Program-made: the position numbers and the translations under genes | The notes under the pieces: model-generated | The model's input: only the letters and a program-made list of their open reading frames with translations | Told to the model about the DNA's origin: nothing | The model's database searches: none | Part shown: positions 1 to 9,277 of the stretch, piece after piece | Layout: each line of letters opens with the position of its first letter | How positions within the stretch are numbered: position 1 is the first letter of the stretch | NCBI RefSeq assembly: GCF_011799805.1 | Contig: NZ_WXUB01000001.1 | Coordinates: 744,001-808,000 of the forward strand | Length of the DNA: 64,000 bases | Source: Maribellus sediminis | GTDB taxonomy: Bacteria; Bacteroidota; Bacteroidia; Bacteroidales; Prolixibacteraceae | Direction: 5' to 3'

Positions 1-314
1 ACCTTTTTGCCAATTTTAATGCGGGACTGAATTTTGCCGACATCACGTGTCCTGGTTCATCACTCAGCTTTAATTACTACCTGAATTTTGTAGAACAATA
101 CTTTTTAACCTGGGCCGAACTCGGATCGGGTAACAGCAAATATGTTATTCCACGTCAGGTTTCGCATGATGTTGAGCTCAGCTACAGCTGGAAAAAAGGT
201 AAGTACAATATTTCCGGGGAGTGCAGTAATCTGTTCGACGCAAAGCTCTACGATAAATATTACCTCCAGAAACCCGGACGTGCATTCAGCATAAAACTTC
301 GATATACAATTTAA
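1..314 (+). CDS. TonB-dependent receptor, C-terminal fragment
   Basis: Partial gene cut by the window start; the reading frame begins at base 3 and stops with TAA at 312-314. About 103 residues are visible. They carry alternating aromatic beta-strand residues and the end motif NLFDAKLYDKYY...GRAFSIKLRYTI, typical of the last strands of an outer membrane TonB-dependent receptor. The gene is followed after 29 bases by a DUF4374 lipoprotein and then a PepSY membrane protein, a grouping seen around iron-siderophore receptors in Bacteroidota, so a siderophore or other iron-chelate ligand is inferred. The plug domain and TonB box lie outside the window. Confidence 0.85.
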   Translation, partial: LFANFNAGLNFADITCPGSSLSFNYYLNFVEQYFLTWAELGSGNSKYVIPRQVSHDVELSYSWKKGKYNISGECSNLFDAKLYDKYYLQKPGRAFSIKLRYTI

Positions 315-343
315 TATTCATAAAACAAGTAAACTACATTACA

Positions 344-1573
344 ATGAAACAGTTATTTAAACTTCGATTTTTAATCCTTATTCTGCTTTTTGCAGGAATG
401 AGCCAGGTAATTATTTCGTGCAGCGATGAGGAAACCGGCGAGGACGAATATGTTGGTGAAGATGCATTTGTGCTGTCGCTGGCCTACCAGGGAACCGACG
501 GTAATTTTACGTATTATACGGTTCAGTTCGACGATGTGATGAATGGTAGTCTTTCCGCCATAGGAAAAGGGATCGATCATTTGGGATATTACACTTTTAA
601 CCAGGTTGACAATAAAATTTACGCTACCGGTGGCTTCGAGTTGACCGATATTATAGCGATGAAAAAGAATACGGCCGGGGAACTGGAAGAATCGGGTGGT
701 GTTTCATCGTTCAGCAACAGCTTGAATGATGTGATAAAAGGCGAGGATGGAAGCCTTGTTGCAATTGAAATGTCGAATTCATCAGATGTGGTAAGTTTGC
801 ACCGCATTAATCCCGAAACCGTGAGTGTTCAGGATTCAAAAACCACCGCAGTTTCAAACCTGACTGATTTGACCGGACCTTCTTATTCGGGCATGGTTCA
901 GGCCGGAAATTACCTTTTTGTTAGTTTTTACATCAGCGATCCAGCCACTTTCGCAACAGGATATACGGATAAGGCGCAGCTTGCAGTGTTTACTTACCCG
1001 GGGCTTGAATTTGTAAAAGTGATTGAAGACGACCGTACAGGGCCAATCGGTGGTTTCGGAACCAGTTCAGGTTTGATCAAAGACAACAGCGGAAACGTTT
1101 ATGCGCTTTCGCATTCCAATCCGGCCAACGGTTACAGCCAGTTTACCAAAGAAGCTGCCATCCTGAAAATTAACAGTGGAGAAACTACATTCGATCAATC
1201 TTATCTTTTCGATTTTAATTCGGTAACCGGCGGAAAAACCACTGCTCACCTGGTTTATCTTGAAGGCAATAAGGTTTTTGCAGAAATAAATATGCAAGAT
1301 CGCTCGGAGCAGGGGGCATGGTCGGATAGCCCGTTGAAACCTGCCATTCTCGATCTGCAGGCACAAACAGTGAAATACATCGATGATGTTCCTGAACACT
1401 CAGGTCTTGGACGTAAACTGGCGGCTACTTCTTTGTACGACAACGGTTATGTATACTTGGTAGTTCCAGAGGATATTAACTCATACGTTTATCGTATCAA
1501 CACAAAAGATTATTCAGCAACAAAAGGAGCTGTGGTGGAAGCCAATTTTACAGCCGGATTCTTTAAACTCTAA
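344..1573 (+). CDS. DUF4374 family surface lipoprotein
   Basis: A 409-residue secreted lipoprotein. The N-terminus has a hydrophobic signal (about residues 8-24) ending in a lipobox with Cys26, followed by SDEETGEDE, an acidic stretch that fits the Bacteroidota lipoprotein surface-export signal. The rest is a repetitive beta-rich fold with runs such as YTFNQVDNKIYATGG, consistent with the propeller-like DUF4374 family. Members are usually encoded beside siderophore-type TonB-dependent receptors, as here, so it probably helps capture or process an iron chelate at the cell surface. The precise biochemical role of the family is unknown to me. The ATG at 344 directly precedes a good signal peptide, which fixes the start. 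Confidence 0.8.
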   Translation: MKQLFKLRFLILILLFAGMSQVIISCSDEETGEDEYVGEDAFVLSLAYQGTDGNFTYYTVQFDDVMNGSLSAIGKGIDHLGYYTFNQVDNKIYATGGFELTDIIAMKKNTAGELEESGGVSSFSNSLNDVIKGEDGSLVAIEMSNSSDVVSLHRINPETVSVQDSKTTAVSNLTDLTGPSYSGMVQAGNYLFVSFYISDPATFATGYTDKAQLAVFTYPGLEFVKVIEDDRTGPIGGFGTSSGLIKDNSGNVYALSHSNPANGYSQFTKEAAILKINSGETTFDQSYLFDFNSVTGGKTTAHLVYLEGNKVFAEINMQDRSEQGAWSDSPLKPAILDLQAQTVKYIDDVPEHSGLGRKLAATSLYDNGYVYLVVPEDINSYVYRINTKDYSATKGAVVEANFTAGFFKL

Positions 1574-1602
1574 AAAAATAGTTTTCATAACGTAACACAA
1601 AT

Positions 1603-1638
1603 CCGGCTCGATCTGAATGACGAAAGAGTCGGTTTTTT
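1603..1638 (+). terminator. Terminator-like hairpin inside the iron-uptake unit
   Basis: CCGGCTC (1603-1609) pairs with GAGTCGG (1626-1632) through six Watson-Crick pairs and one G-T pair, around a 16-base loop, and is followed by six T. It lies between the DUF4374 and PepSY genes and ends only about 20 bases before the PepSY start codon. It could end most transcripts after the lipoprotein gene and lower expression of the membrane protein. The long loop makes it weaker than a classical terminator. Confidence 0.5.
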
Positions 1639-1653
1639 CATCAAGAAAGCAGT

Positions 1654-2817
1654 ATGAAAAAATGGAAAGCATTCAACAGGTGGCTTCATCTTTGGCTGGG
1701 ACTGATTTCGGGGATCGTTGTTTTCATTGTTAGCATTACCGGGGCTATTTTCGTTTTCAATAAAGAAATTAGCGCAGCTCTGGAACCCTGGCGTTTTGTT
1801 GAGGTGCAGGATAATGCAGTTGTGCCTCCCAGTGTTTTACTCGACTCGGCAATGACTTATGTCCCTGGTGTTAAACCAACCGGCTTAACTTACGATGGAA
1901 AGGAAGAAGCTGCCGCGGTTGGTTTTTGGTCGGAAGTGGAGGGAAATCAGGTTTTTACAGCTGTATTCCTTAATCCCTATACCGGCGAGTTTATTCAAAA
2001 AAGGTCTCCCGTAGGGAACGAATTTAATTTTTTCCAGTTCATCAACAATGGTCACCGGACATTGTGGTTGCCACAGCATATCGGAACTCGCGTGGTGGGT
2101 ATAGCCACACTTATTTTCTCTGTGCTGTTGATCAGTGGTTTGATAAACTGGTGGCCGCGAACCTTTAAAAATGGTTTTTGGAAAAATAGTTTCCGTATTG
2201 CCTGGCGGGCAACGTCGATGAGGATTTTCTACGACCTTCACAACGTATTGGGCTTTTATGTGCTAATATTTGCCTTTGCCATCGCAACCACTGGATTGGT
2301 ATGGAGCTTCGACTGGTTCGGGAATGGACTTTATTACCTCACTTCGGGCGGTAAGCAAAAGCTTGAACACCATCATCCGCACTCCAATCCTGCTCATGGA
2401 CCAATAGCCGACAACGACAGTATCCCAGCCATCGACCGTGCTTTTTACAAGGCACTTGCCGAAGAGCCTGATCCGCAGAGAATTTACATAACTCCTTACC
2501 CCGAGGATGAAGAGGATGCGATTGAAATTGTGTTCTACCGCGACAAGGGAAAATTCTACAGCCACAACGAATACTTTTTTGATCAGTACACGGTTGAATC
2601 ACTGCGAATAGACGGTGATCGCTACGTCGACGCCGGATTTGGCGACAGACTCGAGATGATGAATTACGATATTCATACCGGTGCTGTTCTTGGTCTTCCC
2701 GGAAAAATTCTGGCTTTTTTTATTAGTTTGATTTGTGCCAGTTTGCCGATCACAGGTTTTGTGATGTGGCAAAAAAAGCGAAAGATCACAAAAATGCAAC
2801 GCCGTTCCGTGCGATAA
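1654..2817 (+). CDS. PepSY-associated TM helix protein (iron-uptake type)
   Basis: A 387-residue inner membrane protein of the PepSY_TM family. A first membrane helix lies near residues 13-35 (HLWLGLISGIVVFIVSITGAI). Two central helices flank a conserved HxxxG segment (FYDLHNVLGFYVL), and a last helix lies near residue 360. PepSY-like soluble segments sit between them and face the periplasm. Family members are encoded with siderophore receptors and are thought to act in ferric-chelate reduction or release at the inner membrane; several bind heme through conserved His residues. Its place after a TonB-dependent receptor and a DUF4374 lipoprotein supports an iron role. The exact substrate cannot be read from the sequence. 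Confidence 0.8.
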   Translation: MKKWKAFNRWLHLWLGLISGIVVFIVSITGAIFVFNKEISAALEPWRFVEVQDNAVVPPSVLLDSAMTYVPGVKPTGLTYDGKEEAAAVGFWSEVEGNQVFTAVFLNPYTGEFIQKRSPVGNEFNFFQFINNGHRTLWLPQHIGTRVVGIATLIFSVLLISGLINWWPRTFKNGFWKNSFRIAWRATSMRIFYDLHNVLGFYVLIFAFAIATTGLVWSFDWFGNGLYYLTSGGKQKLEHHHPHSNPAHGPIADNDSIPAIDRAFYKALAEEPDPQRIYITPYPEDEEDAIEIVFYRDKGKFYSHNEYFFDQYTVESLRIDGDRYVDAGFGDRLEMMNYDIHTGAVLGLPGKILAFFISLICASLPITGFVMWQKKRKITKMQRRSVR

Positions 2818-2837
2818 AAAAGGAATCGGCATAAAAC

Positions 2838-2872
2838 AGAAAAGCACCACTAACTAGCGGCGCTTTTTTGTT
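2838..2872. terminator. Bidirectional terminator between PepSY gene and aspS
   Basis: AAAGCACC (2841-2848) pairs with GGCGCTTT (2859-2866) with one mismatch and a 10-base loop. It is followed by a T run on the plus strand and has an A run on its other side, so it can end transcripts of the convergent PepSY gene and aspS. Confidence 0.65.
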
Positions 2873-2888
2873 TTTATAGAAATTGTAA

Positions 2889-4646
2889 TTATTTCTTTTC
2901 TTTCAAATCCAGTTTCAGATTGAGTTCATCTAACTGAGCATTGGCAATCGGAGCTGGCGAGTCGATCATTACATCGCGGCCCGAATTGTTTTTCGGGAAA
3001 GCGATCACGTCGCGAATCGTGTCTTCGCCGGCAAACATCGAAACCAGGCGGTCGAAACCAAATGCAATTCCTGCATGTGGCGGTGCACCAAATTTAAAGG
3101 CATTCATCAGGAAGCCAAACTGAGCTTCGGCTTCTTCTGGTGTGAATCCCAGTTTATCGAACATTTTTGCCTGCAAATCGGCATTGAAAATTCGAACTGA
3201 ACCTCCACCAATTTCAACCCCGTTAATAACAAGGTCGTAGGCATTGGCACGGACTTTTCCGGGATCGGTATCCAGCAACGAAATATCTTCGGGTTTTGGT
3301 GCCGTGAAAGGGTGGTGCATCGCATAAAAACGCTGCGAGTCTTCATCCCATTCCAACAGCGGGAAATCAACCACCCACAATGGTTTAAATACATTTTTAT
3401 CGCGAAGACCAAGTTGATTGGCCATTTCCAAACGAAGCTCACCCAAGGCATCGAGCATGTGTTTTCTGTCGCCCGACATTACCAAAATCAGGTCGCCGGC
3501 TTCGGCACCTGTTTGTTCAGCCCAAAGTTTCAGATCTTCTTCCGAATAAAATTTATCAACAGATGATTTGAAAGTACCGTCGGCATTGCATTTTACATAC
3601 ACCAACCCTTTGGCACCAATTTGCGGACGTTTTACCCAGTTGGTCAGTGCATCGAGTTGTTTACGCGTATATTCGGCGCAGCCTTTTGCACAAATGGCAC
3701 CAATGTATTCGGCCGAATCAAAAACTACAAAATCCTTACCTTTTACGGTTTCTGTAATGTCGCTGATCAGCATGTCGAAACGGGTATCGGGTTTGTCCGA
3801 ACCGTATTTTTCCATGGCTTCGGAGTAAGGCATCCACGGGAATTCTGTCACCTCAACATCCAACACTTCCTTAAACATGTGGCGGGTTAGTCCTTCGAAC
3901 ATTTCGAGCACATCTTTCTGTTCAACAAACGACATTTCGCAGTCGATCTGTGTAAATTCCGGCTGACGGTCGGCACGCAGGTCCTCGTCGCGGAAACACT
4001 TTACAATCTGGTAGTAACGGTCGAAACCGGCCACCATCAGCAATTGCTTAAAGGTTTGCGGCGATTGCGGCAATGCATAAAACTCTCCAGGATTCATGCG
4101 CGAAGGCACCACGAAGTCGCGTGCTCCCTCAGGTGTTGATTTAATCAGCACCGGAGTTTCAGTTTCAATAAAATCTTTTGCATTGAGGTAACTGCGAACC
4201 GCATGCGCCATTTTTGCACGCAGTACCAGGTTTTCGCGAACCGGGTTACGGCGCAAATCGAGGTAGCGGTATTTCATTCGCAGATCGTCGCCACCATCGG
4301 TATCATCCTGGATGGTAAACGGAGGAAGTTCTGCTGCACTCAGTACTTTTATTTCATTCAGAGCGATTTCAATTTCACCTGTCGGAATATTCTTGTTTTT
4401 GCTCGAACGCTCGCGAACAAGACCTTTTACCTGCAACACAAACTCGCGTCCCAGTTCATCCAGTTGATCAGCGATTGCCTTATCTGTGTTTTCATCTACT
4501 ACCAACTGAGTAATTCCGTAACGGTCGCGAAGATCGATGAACGACATGGCGCCCAGGTCGCGGATGCGTTGCACCCAGCCCGATAGTGTTACTTCAGTAT
4601 TTACATGGTCGATTCGAAGCTCGCCGCAAGTATGAGTTCTGTACAT
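2889..4646 (-). CDS. aspS: Aspartate--tRNA ligase
   Basis: A 585-residue bacterial-type class II aminoacyl-tRNA synthetase that charges tRNA-Asp in the cytoplasm. The N-terminal OB-fold anticodon-binding domain covers about residues 1-105 ([20 protein letters not shown]). The catalytic core follows, with class II motif 2 ([18 protein letters not shown]) and motif 3 ([15 protein letters not shown]), separated by the GAD insertion domain of bacterial AspRS. The length is that expected for the bacterial family, and the ending LKEKK is complete. The gene is divergent from tadA across a 110-bp gap and is probably transcribed alone. Whether it is discriminating or non-discriminating is not decided here. 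Confidence 0.97.
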   Translation of the reverse strand: MYRTHTCGELRIDHVNTEVTLSGWVQRIRDLGAMSFIDLRDRYGITQLVVDENTDKAIADQLDELGREFVLQVKGLVRERSSKNKNIPTGEIEIALNEIKVLSAAELPPFTIQDDTDGGDDLRMKYRYLDLRRNPVRENLVLRAKMAHAVRSYLNAKDFIETETPVLIKSTPEGARDFVVPSRMNPGEFYALPQSPQTFKQLLMVAGFDRYYQIVKCFRDEDLRADRQPEFTQIDCEMSFVEQKDVLEMFEGLTRHMFKEVLDVEVTEFPWMPYSEAMEKYGSDKPDTRFDMLISDITETVKGKDFVVFDSAEYIGAICAKGCAEYTRKQLDALTNWVKRPQIGAKGLVYVKCNADGTFKSSVDKFYSEEDLKLWAEQTGAEAGDLILVMSGDRKHMLDALGELRLEMANQLGLRDKNVFKPLWVVDFPLLEWDEDSQRFYAMHHPFTAPKPEDISLLDTDPGKVRANAYDLVINGVEIGGGSVRIFNADLQAKMFDKLGFTPEEAEAQFGFLMNAFKFGAPPHAGIAFGFDRLVSMFAGEDTIRDVIAFPKNNSGRDVMIDSPAPIANAQLDELNLKLDLKEKK

Positions 4647-4756
4647 AATCTGTTTCTTTGATTTCGGTTGCGAAAATAAGAAGATTTTAGCAATTTTAGC
4701 CGATACAATTCAAAGCATTTGGGCCTGATTCGGACTATAGATAAAAAGAGGCAATT

Positions 4757-5200
4757 ATGATCGAACCGTTTAACGATGAATATTTTATGAAGAAAGCTTT
4801 TTCGGAAGCTTTGCAGGCTTTTGATGAAGGAGAAATCCCGGTTGGTGCAGTTGTGGTATCGGCAGGCAAAATCATTGCACGCGCACACAACCTCACCGAA
4901 ACGTTGAACGATGTAACCGCCCACGCCGAAATGCAGGCCATTACTGCTGCTGCCAACCTGCTTGGAGGAAAATACCTGAACGACTGCACCTTGTATGTTA
5001 CACTCGAACCCTGTGTGATGTGTGCCGGAGCATTGGGCTGGTCGCAAATCAGCAAAATTGTGTTTGGTGCTTATGACGAGAAGCGTGGGTACCACAAATT
5101 TGCGAATAAGGCTCTGCATCCGAAAACCGAAGTTGTAGGTGGAGTTCTCGAAACTGAGTGCCGCGAATTAATACAGGAGTTCTTCCGTCAGAAAAGATAA
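4757..5200 (+). CDS. tadA: tRNA adenosine(34) deaminase
   Basis: A 147-residue cytidine/deoxycytidylate deaminase-fold enzyme that converts A34 to inosine in tRNA-Arg(ACG). The zinc site is complete: HAE at residues 56-58 (His ligand and catalytic Glu) and PCVMC with Cys86 and Cys89. The length and the sequence NDVTAHAEMQAI fit TadA closely. The gene is divergent from aspS and lies 39 bp before the NagX-like gene. Guanine deaminases share the fold, but the motif spacing and size favour TadA. Confidence 0.93.
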   Translation: MIEPFNDEYFMKKAFSEALQAFDEGEIPVGAVVVSAGKIIARAHNLTETLNDVTAHAEMQAITAAANLLGGKYLNDCTLYVTLEPCVMCAGALGWSQISKIVFGAYDEKRGYHKFANKALHPKTEVVGGVLETECRELIQEFFRQKR

Positions 5201-5239
5201 TATTTACAGAATTTATTACATCAAACTAACTATATTAAA

Positions 5240-6334
5240 ATGAGCGAATTTAAACGACTGATCTCTCTTGATGCTTTTAGGGGCTTTACGATTGCCGCAA
5301 TGATTATGGTTAACAATCCTGCTACCTGGGGACACATTTATCCGCCATTGCGACATGCTGAGTGGAACGGACTTACGCCAACCGATCTGATTTTTCCGTT
5401 CTTTATTTTTATTGTTGGTGTTTCCATTACACTGGCTTATACCAAGCGTTTAAGTGCCGGAATTGAGAAAGGACCGATGTATCGCAAAATTATTATTCGC
5501 TCGTTAAAAATTTTTGCTGTTGGAATTTTATTGTGGTTGTTCCCGAAGTTCAATTTCGAAACGGTAAGAATTGCCGGTGTGTTGCAACGAATTGCCATAG
5601 TTTTTATGGTTAGTGCGCTCTTATTTTTAAATACGCGCTGGAAAACACAGGCCATTATTGCAGCGGTTTTACTGGTTGGATACTGGCTGGTAATGATGCT
5701 GATACCAACACCCGGTTATGGCAAAGTGATGCTGGAGCCCGGTGCAAATATTGCAGCCTGGATCGACAGTAAGTTTTTACCCGGTTACATGTGGCAGAAA
5801 ACCTGGGACCCGGAAGGTTTATTAAGTACATTCCCAGCCATTGCAAGCGGTATAAGCGGAATGCTGGCCGGACATCTTATTCTGAGTAAAATCCCGCAGG
5901 ACAGAAAAGTGATCTACCTGTTTACCTTATCATTTTTTGCTTTCGTGATCGGTTTCTTCTGGAGTTATATTTTTCCGTTGAATAAAAGCATCTGGACCAG
6001 TTCGTTTGTGATGGTCACCTCGGGATTAGCCGGAATGACACTGGCAGCCAGTATTTTTGTTGTTGATATTTTAGGAAGGACAAGATTTACAAAACCCGGA
6101 ATAATTTTCGGTTCAAATGCCATCGCCGTTTATGTTTTGGCCGATCTGTGGCGTTTGCCGTTTTACACCTGGAAGTTTGGTGGTGCCAGCCTCAATGTTC
6201 ACTGGATGCAGATGTTTGAGAACCTGGGTTGGAGCATGAATTTCGGAAGTTTTAGCTATGCCGCAATGTTTATTGCATTCAACTTTATACCGGCCTGGAT
6301 ACTTTATAAGAAGAAAATATTTATCAAATTGTAG
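5240..6334 (+). CDS. NagX/HGSNAT-like transmembrane acyltransferase (DUF5009)
   Basis: A 364-residue multi-pass membrane protein. It begins with the family signature RLISLDAFRGFTIAAMIMVNN, followed by LTPTDLIFPFFIFIVGVSI, as in bacterial relatives of heparan-alpha-glucosaminide N-acetyltransferase and in NagX. About ten membrane helices are visible. The family is thought to move an acetyl group across the membrane onto an amino sugar, often N-acetylglucosamine-related, so a role in amino-sugar or glycan metabolism is likely. No sugar catabolic genes lie beside it, so the substrate stays open. The Asp and Arg of LDAFRG are the conserved N-terminal residues. Confidence 0.85.
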   Translation: MSEFKRLISLDAFRGFTIAAMIMVNNPATWGHIYPPLRHAEWNGLTPTDLIFPFFIFIVGVSITLAYTKRLSAGIEKGPMYRKIIIRSLKIFAVGILLWLFPKFNFETVRIAGVLQRIAIVFMVSALLFLNTRWKTQAIIAAVLLVGYWLVMMLIPTPGYGKVMLEPGANIAAWIDSKFLPGYMWQKTWDPEGLLSTFPAIASGISGMLAGHLILSKIPQDRKVIYLFTLSFFAFVIGFFWSYIFPLNKSIWTSSFVMVTSGLAGMTLAASIFVVDILGRTRFTKPGIIFGSNAIAVYVLADLWRLPFYTWKFGGASLNVHWMQMFENLGWSMNFGSFSYAAMFIAFNFIPAWILYKKKIFIKL

Positions 6335-6341
6335 GAACGTT

Positions 6342-6362
6342 ATCCCGGTCTGGATCCGGGAT
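6342..6362. terminator. Hairpin between convergent NagX-like gene and aroA
   Basis: ATCCCGG (6342-6348) and CCGGGAT (6356-6362) form a perfect 7-bp stem with a 7-base loop between two converging genes. There is no long T tract on either side, only CTTTCCCTATTT on the plus strand, so it is a plausible but imperfect intrinsic terminator. Confidence 0.4.
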
Positions 6363-6368
6363 CTTTCC

Positions 6369-7601
6369 CTATTTCTCAATCCTGAAACCGACTTTCTCCA
6401 GGTCTTCCCAGAAACCGGGATAGGATTTTGTAACTACCATCGGATCATCGATCTGCATGGGCAGCCCGGCCAGAGCCATTGGTGCAAACGCCAGTGCCAT
6501 CCGATGGTCGTGGTAAGTCTTTATCAGAGGAAGATCTTCTTTCATTTCCATATCGAGTTTACCTTCCCACGCCAACTCGCCATCGGCCGGTTCAACAAGT
6601 TGAGCGCCAAATTTAGCCAGTTCGTTTTGTAAAGCTGCGATCCGGTCGGTTTCCTTTATTTTCAAGGTTTTCAAGCCGGAAAAATGAAACGGAATTTCCT
6701 TGGCTACACACAAGCAGGCCATGGTTTGAGCCACATCGGGATTTTCAATAAAGTCGAGGACCAGTTCCTGCGGATGATAATTCTTTGTCTTTTTTAGCAA
6801 CACGCCATTCTCTTTTTGAATGGAACTAACTCCAAAGGGCACAAACCAGTCTGCAATATTGGCATCGCCTTGCAGACTATCCAGTTTAAGGTTTTCAAGC
6901 AAAATCTCGCCATCATCGGCCAGTGCCATAATTTGATACCAGTATGAAGCTCCCGACCAATCGGCTTCGCAGGTAAAATCCAACGGGAAATAATGTTGTT
7001 CGGGTACCACAATTTTATTGCCTTCCCACTGATACTGAATGCCAAATTTGGCCATCAATTCCAGCGTAAGTTTTATGTAAGATCGCGATGTAATGTCGCC
7101 TTTTAACTCCAGCGTCAGTCCATTTTCAATAGTTGGTGCGATTAATAGCAGTGCCGAAATATACTGGCTCGAAATACTTCCATCGAGTTCGAGTGTTTTT
7201 CCTTCAAGGTGTGAACCCAGAATCTTTAACGGAGGATAGCCTTCGTTATTGATGTATTCGATTTTTGCACCCAATTGAACGAGCGCATCAACCAAAATTT
7301 TGATGGGGCGTTGCTGCATACGTTCCGAGCCTGTGATTTCCCATTCGCCAACAATTTTGGCAAGAAATGCGGTCAGAAAACGCATGGCAGTTCCGGCATG
7401 ACCGATATCGAATTTGCTGGTGTTCGAGAACAGTGCCGCCTCCAGAACTTTGGTGTCGTCGCTGTCGGAAAGATTACGAATAGGGTAGGGACTATACGAT
7501 AGTGCATTAATAATCAATGCCCGGTTACTGATGCTTTTTGATGCAGGCAGATTTATGCTTCCCTGTATATTTTTGTTTTGTGTCAAAACTTTGTAGTTCA
7601 T
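6369..7601 (-). CDS. aroA: 3-phosphoshikimate 1-carboxyvinyltransferase (EPSP synthase)
   Basis: A 410-residue enzyme that joins phosphoenolpyruvate to shikimate-3-phosphate, the sixth step of the shikimate pathway. Hallmarks are the N-terminal PASKSISNRAL segment, the GHAGTAMRFLTAFLA loop and the C-terminal DHRMALAFAPMAL motif. The start is placed at the ATG at 7601; an in-frame TTG three codons upstream is possible but has no support. It lies downstream of aroB in the same direction with a 42-bp gap, so the two shikimate genes are probably one transcript. The length is close to the usual 420-430 residues. Confidence 0.95.
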   Translation of the reverse strand: MNYKVLTQNKNIQGSINLPASKSISNRALIINALSYSPYPIRNLSDSDDTKVLEAALFSNTSKFDIGHAGTAMRFLTAFLAKIVGEWEITGSERMQQRPIKILVDALVQLGAKIEYINNEGYPPLKILGSHLEGKTLELDGSISSQYISALLLIAPTIENGLTLELKGDITSRSYIKLTLELMAKFGIQYQWEGNKIVVPEQHYFPLDFTCEADWSGASYWYQIMALADDGEILLENLKLDSLQGDANIADWFVPFGVSSIQKENGVLLKKTKNYHPQELVLDFIENPDVAQTMACLCVAKEIPFHFSGLKTLKIKETDRIAALQNELAKFGAQLVEPADGELAWEGKLDMEMKEDLPLIKTYHDHRMALAFAPMALAGLPMQIDDPMVVTKSYPGFWEDLEKVGFRIEK

Positions 7602-7643
7602 AGTTAACAAGATGAGAACATGAAACGTGAGTAACTAAATCGG

Positions 7644-8708
7644 CTAAAGATTTTTGTAGAAATTCAGGGCTTCGAGAATGAGTTCCTTACTGCAATTCTG
7701 ATTGATCTCGATTTTGCCGACTGCAGGCAACAGCGTAAAATTGATCCGGCCTGAATCGTTTTTCTTATCGTGGGTCATCAGTTGATACAAGGCCTCAAAA
7801 TCAGTTGCCTCAATTTCAAATTTACCGTAGATTTCAAGTAGCCATTTAATTAATTCTCCCAGCTCATCTTCAGAAAAATTACACATTTTAGCCGACAGGT
7901 ACAACTCGGCAATCATTCCGTAAGCTACGGCGTAACCATGTAAAATGGGGCGTCCCTGTTTCATGGCCAGGCTTTCGAAGGCATGTCCAACCGTGTGACC
8001 GAAATTCAATGCTTTTCGAATGTTCTTTTCGGTAAGGTCGTTGGCTACAAAATGCGTTTTTACTTCCACCGAATGACGGATGACCTCCTGCAAAATGTCG
8101 TAGTCAATGTCGTCGAAATTGAAAGATTTGAGTTCTTCCAGGTGCTCGGCATTGTGAATGAGTCCGTGTTTGATCATTTCAGCAAAACCCGATACAAAGT
8201 TCGCTTTGTCGATGGTTTTCAGAAAATCGGTATTAATGACCACGGCAATAGGTTCTTTAAACGTACCCACTTCGTTTTTCAGTCCGCTGAAATTTATCCC
8301 GGTTTTACCGCCAACCGATGCATCAACCTGCGAAAGCAGGGTGGTAGGTACATTCAGAAAATCAATTCCGCGTTTAAACGTAGTAGCTGCAAAACCCGCG
8401 AGATCGGTAAGCATTCCACCGCCGATATTAATCAACAAAGATTTACGGTCGCCGCCATTATTCGACAGAAATTCCCAGATTTTTCCAACCGATTCAATTT
8501 TCTTGTTCTGCTCACCCGATGGTATCTGAACTTTTTTTACACTCAACTCACTAAAAAAATCGTCGAACTTCGATATCCATAATTTATCGACGGTATTTTC
8601 GGTAGCAAGAAACACTTTTCCTGCAGGGTATTGCTGAATGATCGGGCGGAGTGTTTTTTCCAGTTCCCGGGTATAAAATATTTTGGAATAAATCTTTGAA
8701 TTTCCCAT
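7644..8708 (-). CDS. aroB: 3-dehydroquinate synthase
   Basis: A 354-residue NAD- and metal-dependent enzyme that cyclises DAHP to 3-dehydroquinate, step two of the shikimate pathway. The NAD-binding and active-site segments are visible: IGGGMLTDLAGFAATTFKRG, LLSQVDASVGGKTGIN and the metal-ligand region FGHTVGHAFES. The size is normal for the family. Transcription runs into aroA. The upstream gap of 93 bp holds no other gene, and the neighbouring plus-strand gene is divergent. Confidence 0.96.
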   Translation of the reverse strand: MGNSKIYSKIFYTRELEKTLRPIIQQYPAGKVFLATENTVDKLWISKFDDFFSELSVKKVQIPSGEQNKKIESVGKIWEFLSNNGGDRKSLLINIGGGMLTDLAGFAATTFKRGIDFLNVPTTLLSQVDASVGGKTGINFSGLKNEVGTFKEPIAVVINTDFLKTIDKANFVSGFAEMIKHGLIHNAEHLEELKSFNFDDIDYDILQEVIRHSVEVKTHFVANDLTEKNIRKALNFGHTVGHAFESLAMKQGRPILHGYAVAYGMIAELYLSAKMCNFSEDELGELIKWLLEIYGKFEIEATDFEALYQLMTHDKKNDSGRINFTLLPAVGKIEINQNCSKELILEALNFYKNL

Positions 8709-8801
8709 AAGTAGCTGCTAAATTGCGTAAAGTTACAATAAAAATGGTATTCGGATTTTTTTAACCGAATTTACCTTTCACAGTTTGAATTTTAATAACG
8801 C

Positions 8802-9254
8802 ATGCGCATTTCAAATAAAAGCCGGGCGATCAGTTATAAACGCCTTTTCTTTTTGGTAAGTATTATTATCGCACTGGGTGCACTGGTGCTTTTTTTGCTC
8901 GATTTAACACTTTACGGCATTGCTGCTGTTGGTGTTTTCTCGTTGTGGTATTTGTATTTTCATGTTGCCGATTATCAGTTTATTGAATACAGTGATGAGG
9001 ATGGGAAAATAACATTACGCTTTTTTAAGGCGGTGAGTTTTGGATCGAAATCGTACCATTCAATAGAATTTCCGCAAAACATCCTTCAAAACGCTCACTT
9101 CGAGAATTCGGTGTTTGGAAAGTTATCGGATATTACTTTTATCGTACGAACAAAACGCGGAATAGCCGAATATCCTTCTGTCAGTTTATCCGCTGTACCT
9201 TTTGATGAGCGTAAGAAAATGCAGGAGAGCTTGTTTAAGATTTTACACCGATAA
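8802..9254 (+). CDS. Small two-helix membrane protein of unknown function
   Basis: A 150-residue protein that I do not recognise. Two adjacent hydrophobic helices lie at about residues 13-33 and 36-54 (FFLVSIIIALGALVLFLLD, then LYGIAAVGVFSLWYLYF). About 95 soluble residues follow with strand-like patterns (QFIEYSDEDGKITLRFF, ITFIVRTKRGIAEYPSVSLS), resembling in layout the membrane-anchored PH-like (bPH) small proteins; that is inference only. It sits 23 bp before dprA and is probably cotranscribed with it. The predicted soluble part is cytoplasmic if the N-terminus, which is rich in Arg and Lys, is inside. Confidence 0.6.
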   Translation: MRISNKSRAISYKRLFFLVSIIIALGALVLFLLDLTLYGIAAVGVFSLWYLYFHVADYQFIEYSDEDGKITLRFFKAVSFGSKSYHSIEFPQNILQNAHFENSVFGKLSDITFIVRTKRGIAEYPSVSLSAVPFDERKKMQESLFKILHR

Positions 9255-9277
9255 TTTCTCCCGGTTAACCCTACAAA

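Noticed and set aside
4601-5119. 172-codon open frame antisense to tadA
   Set aside because: tadA has a complete zinc site on the other strand, and the antisense frame also runs into the start of aspS.
7983-8582. 199-codon open frame antisense to aroB
   Set aside because: aroB is unambiguous and the antisense product shows no recognisable feature.
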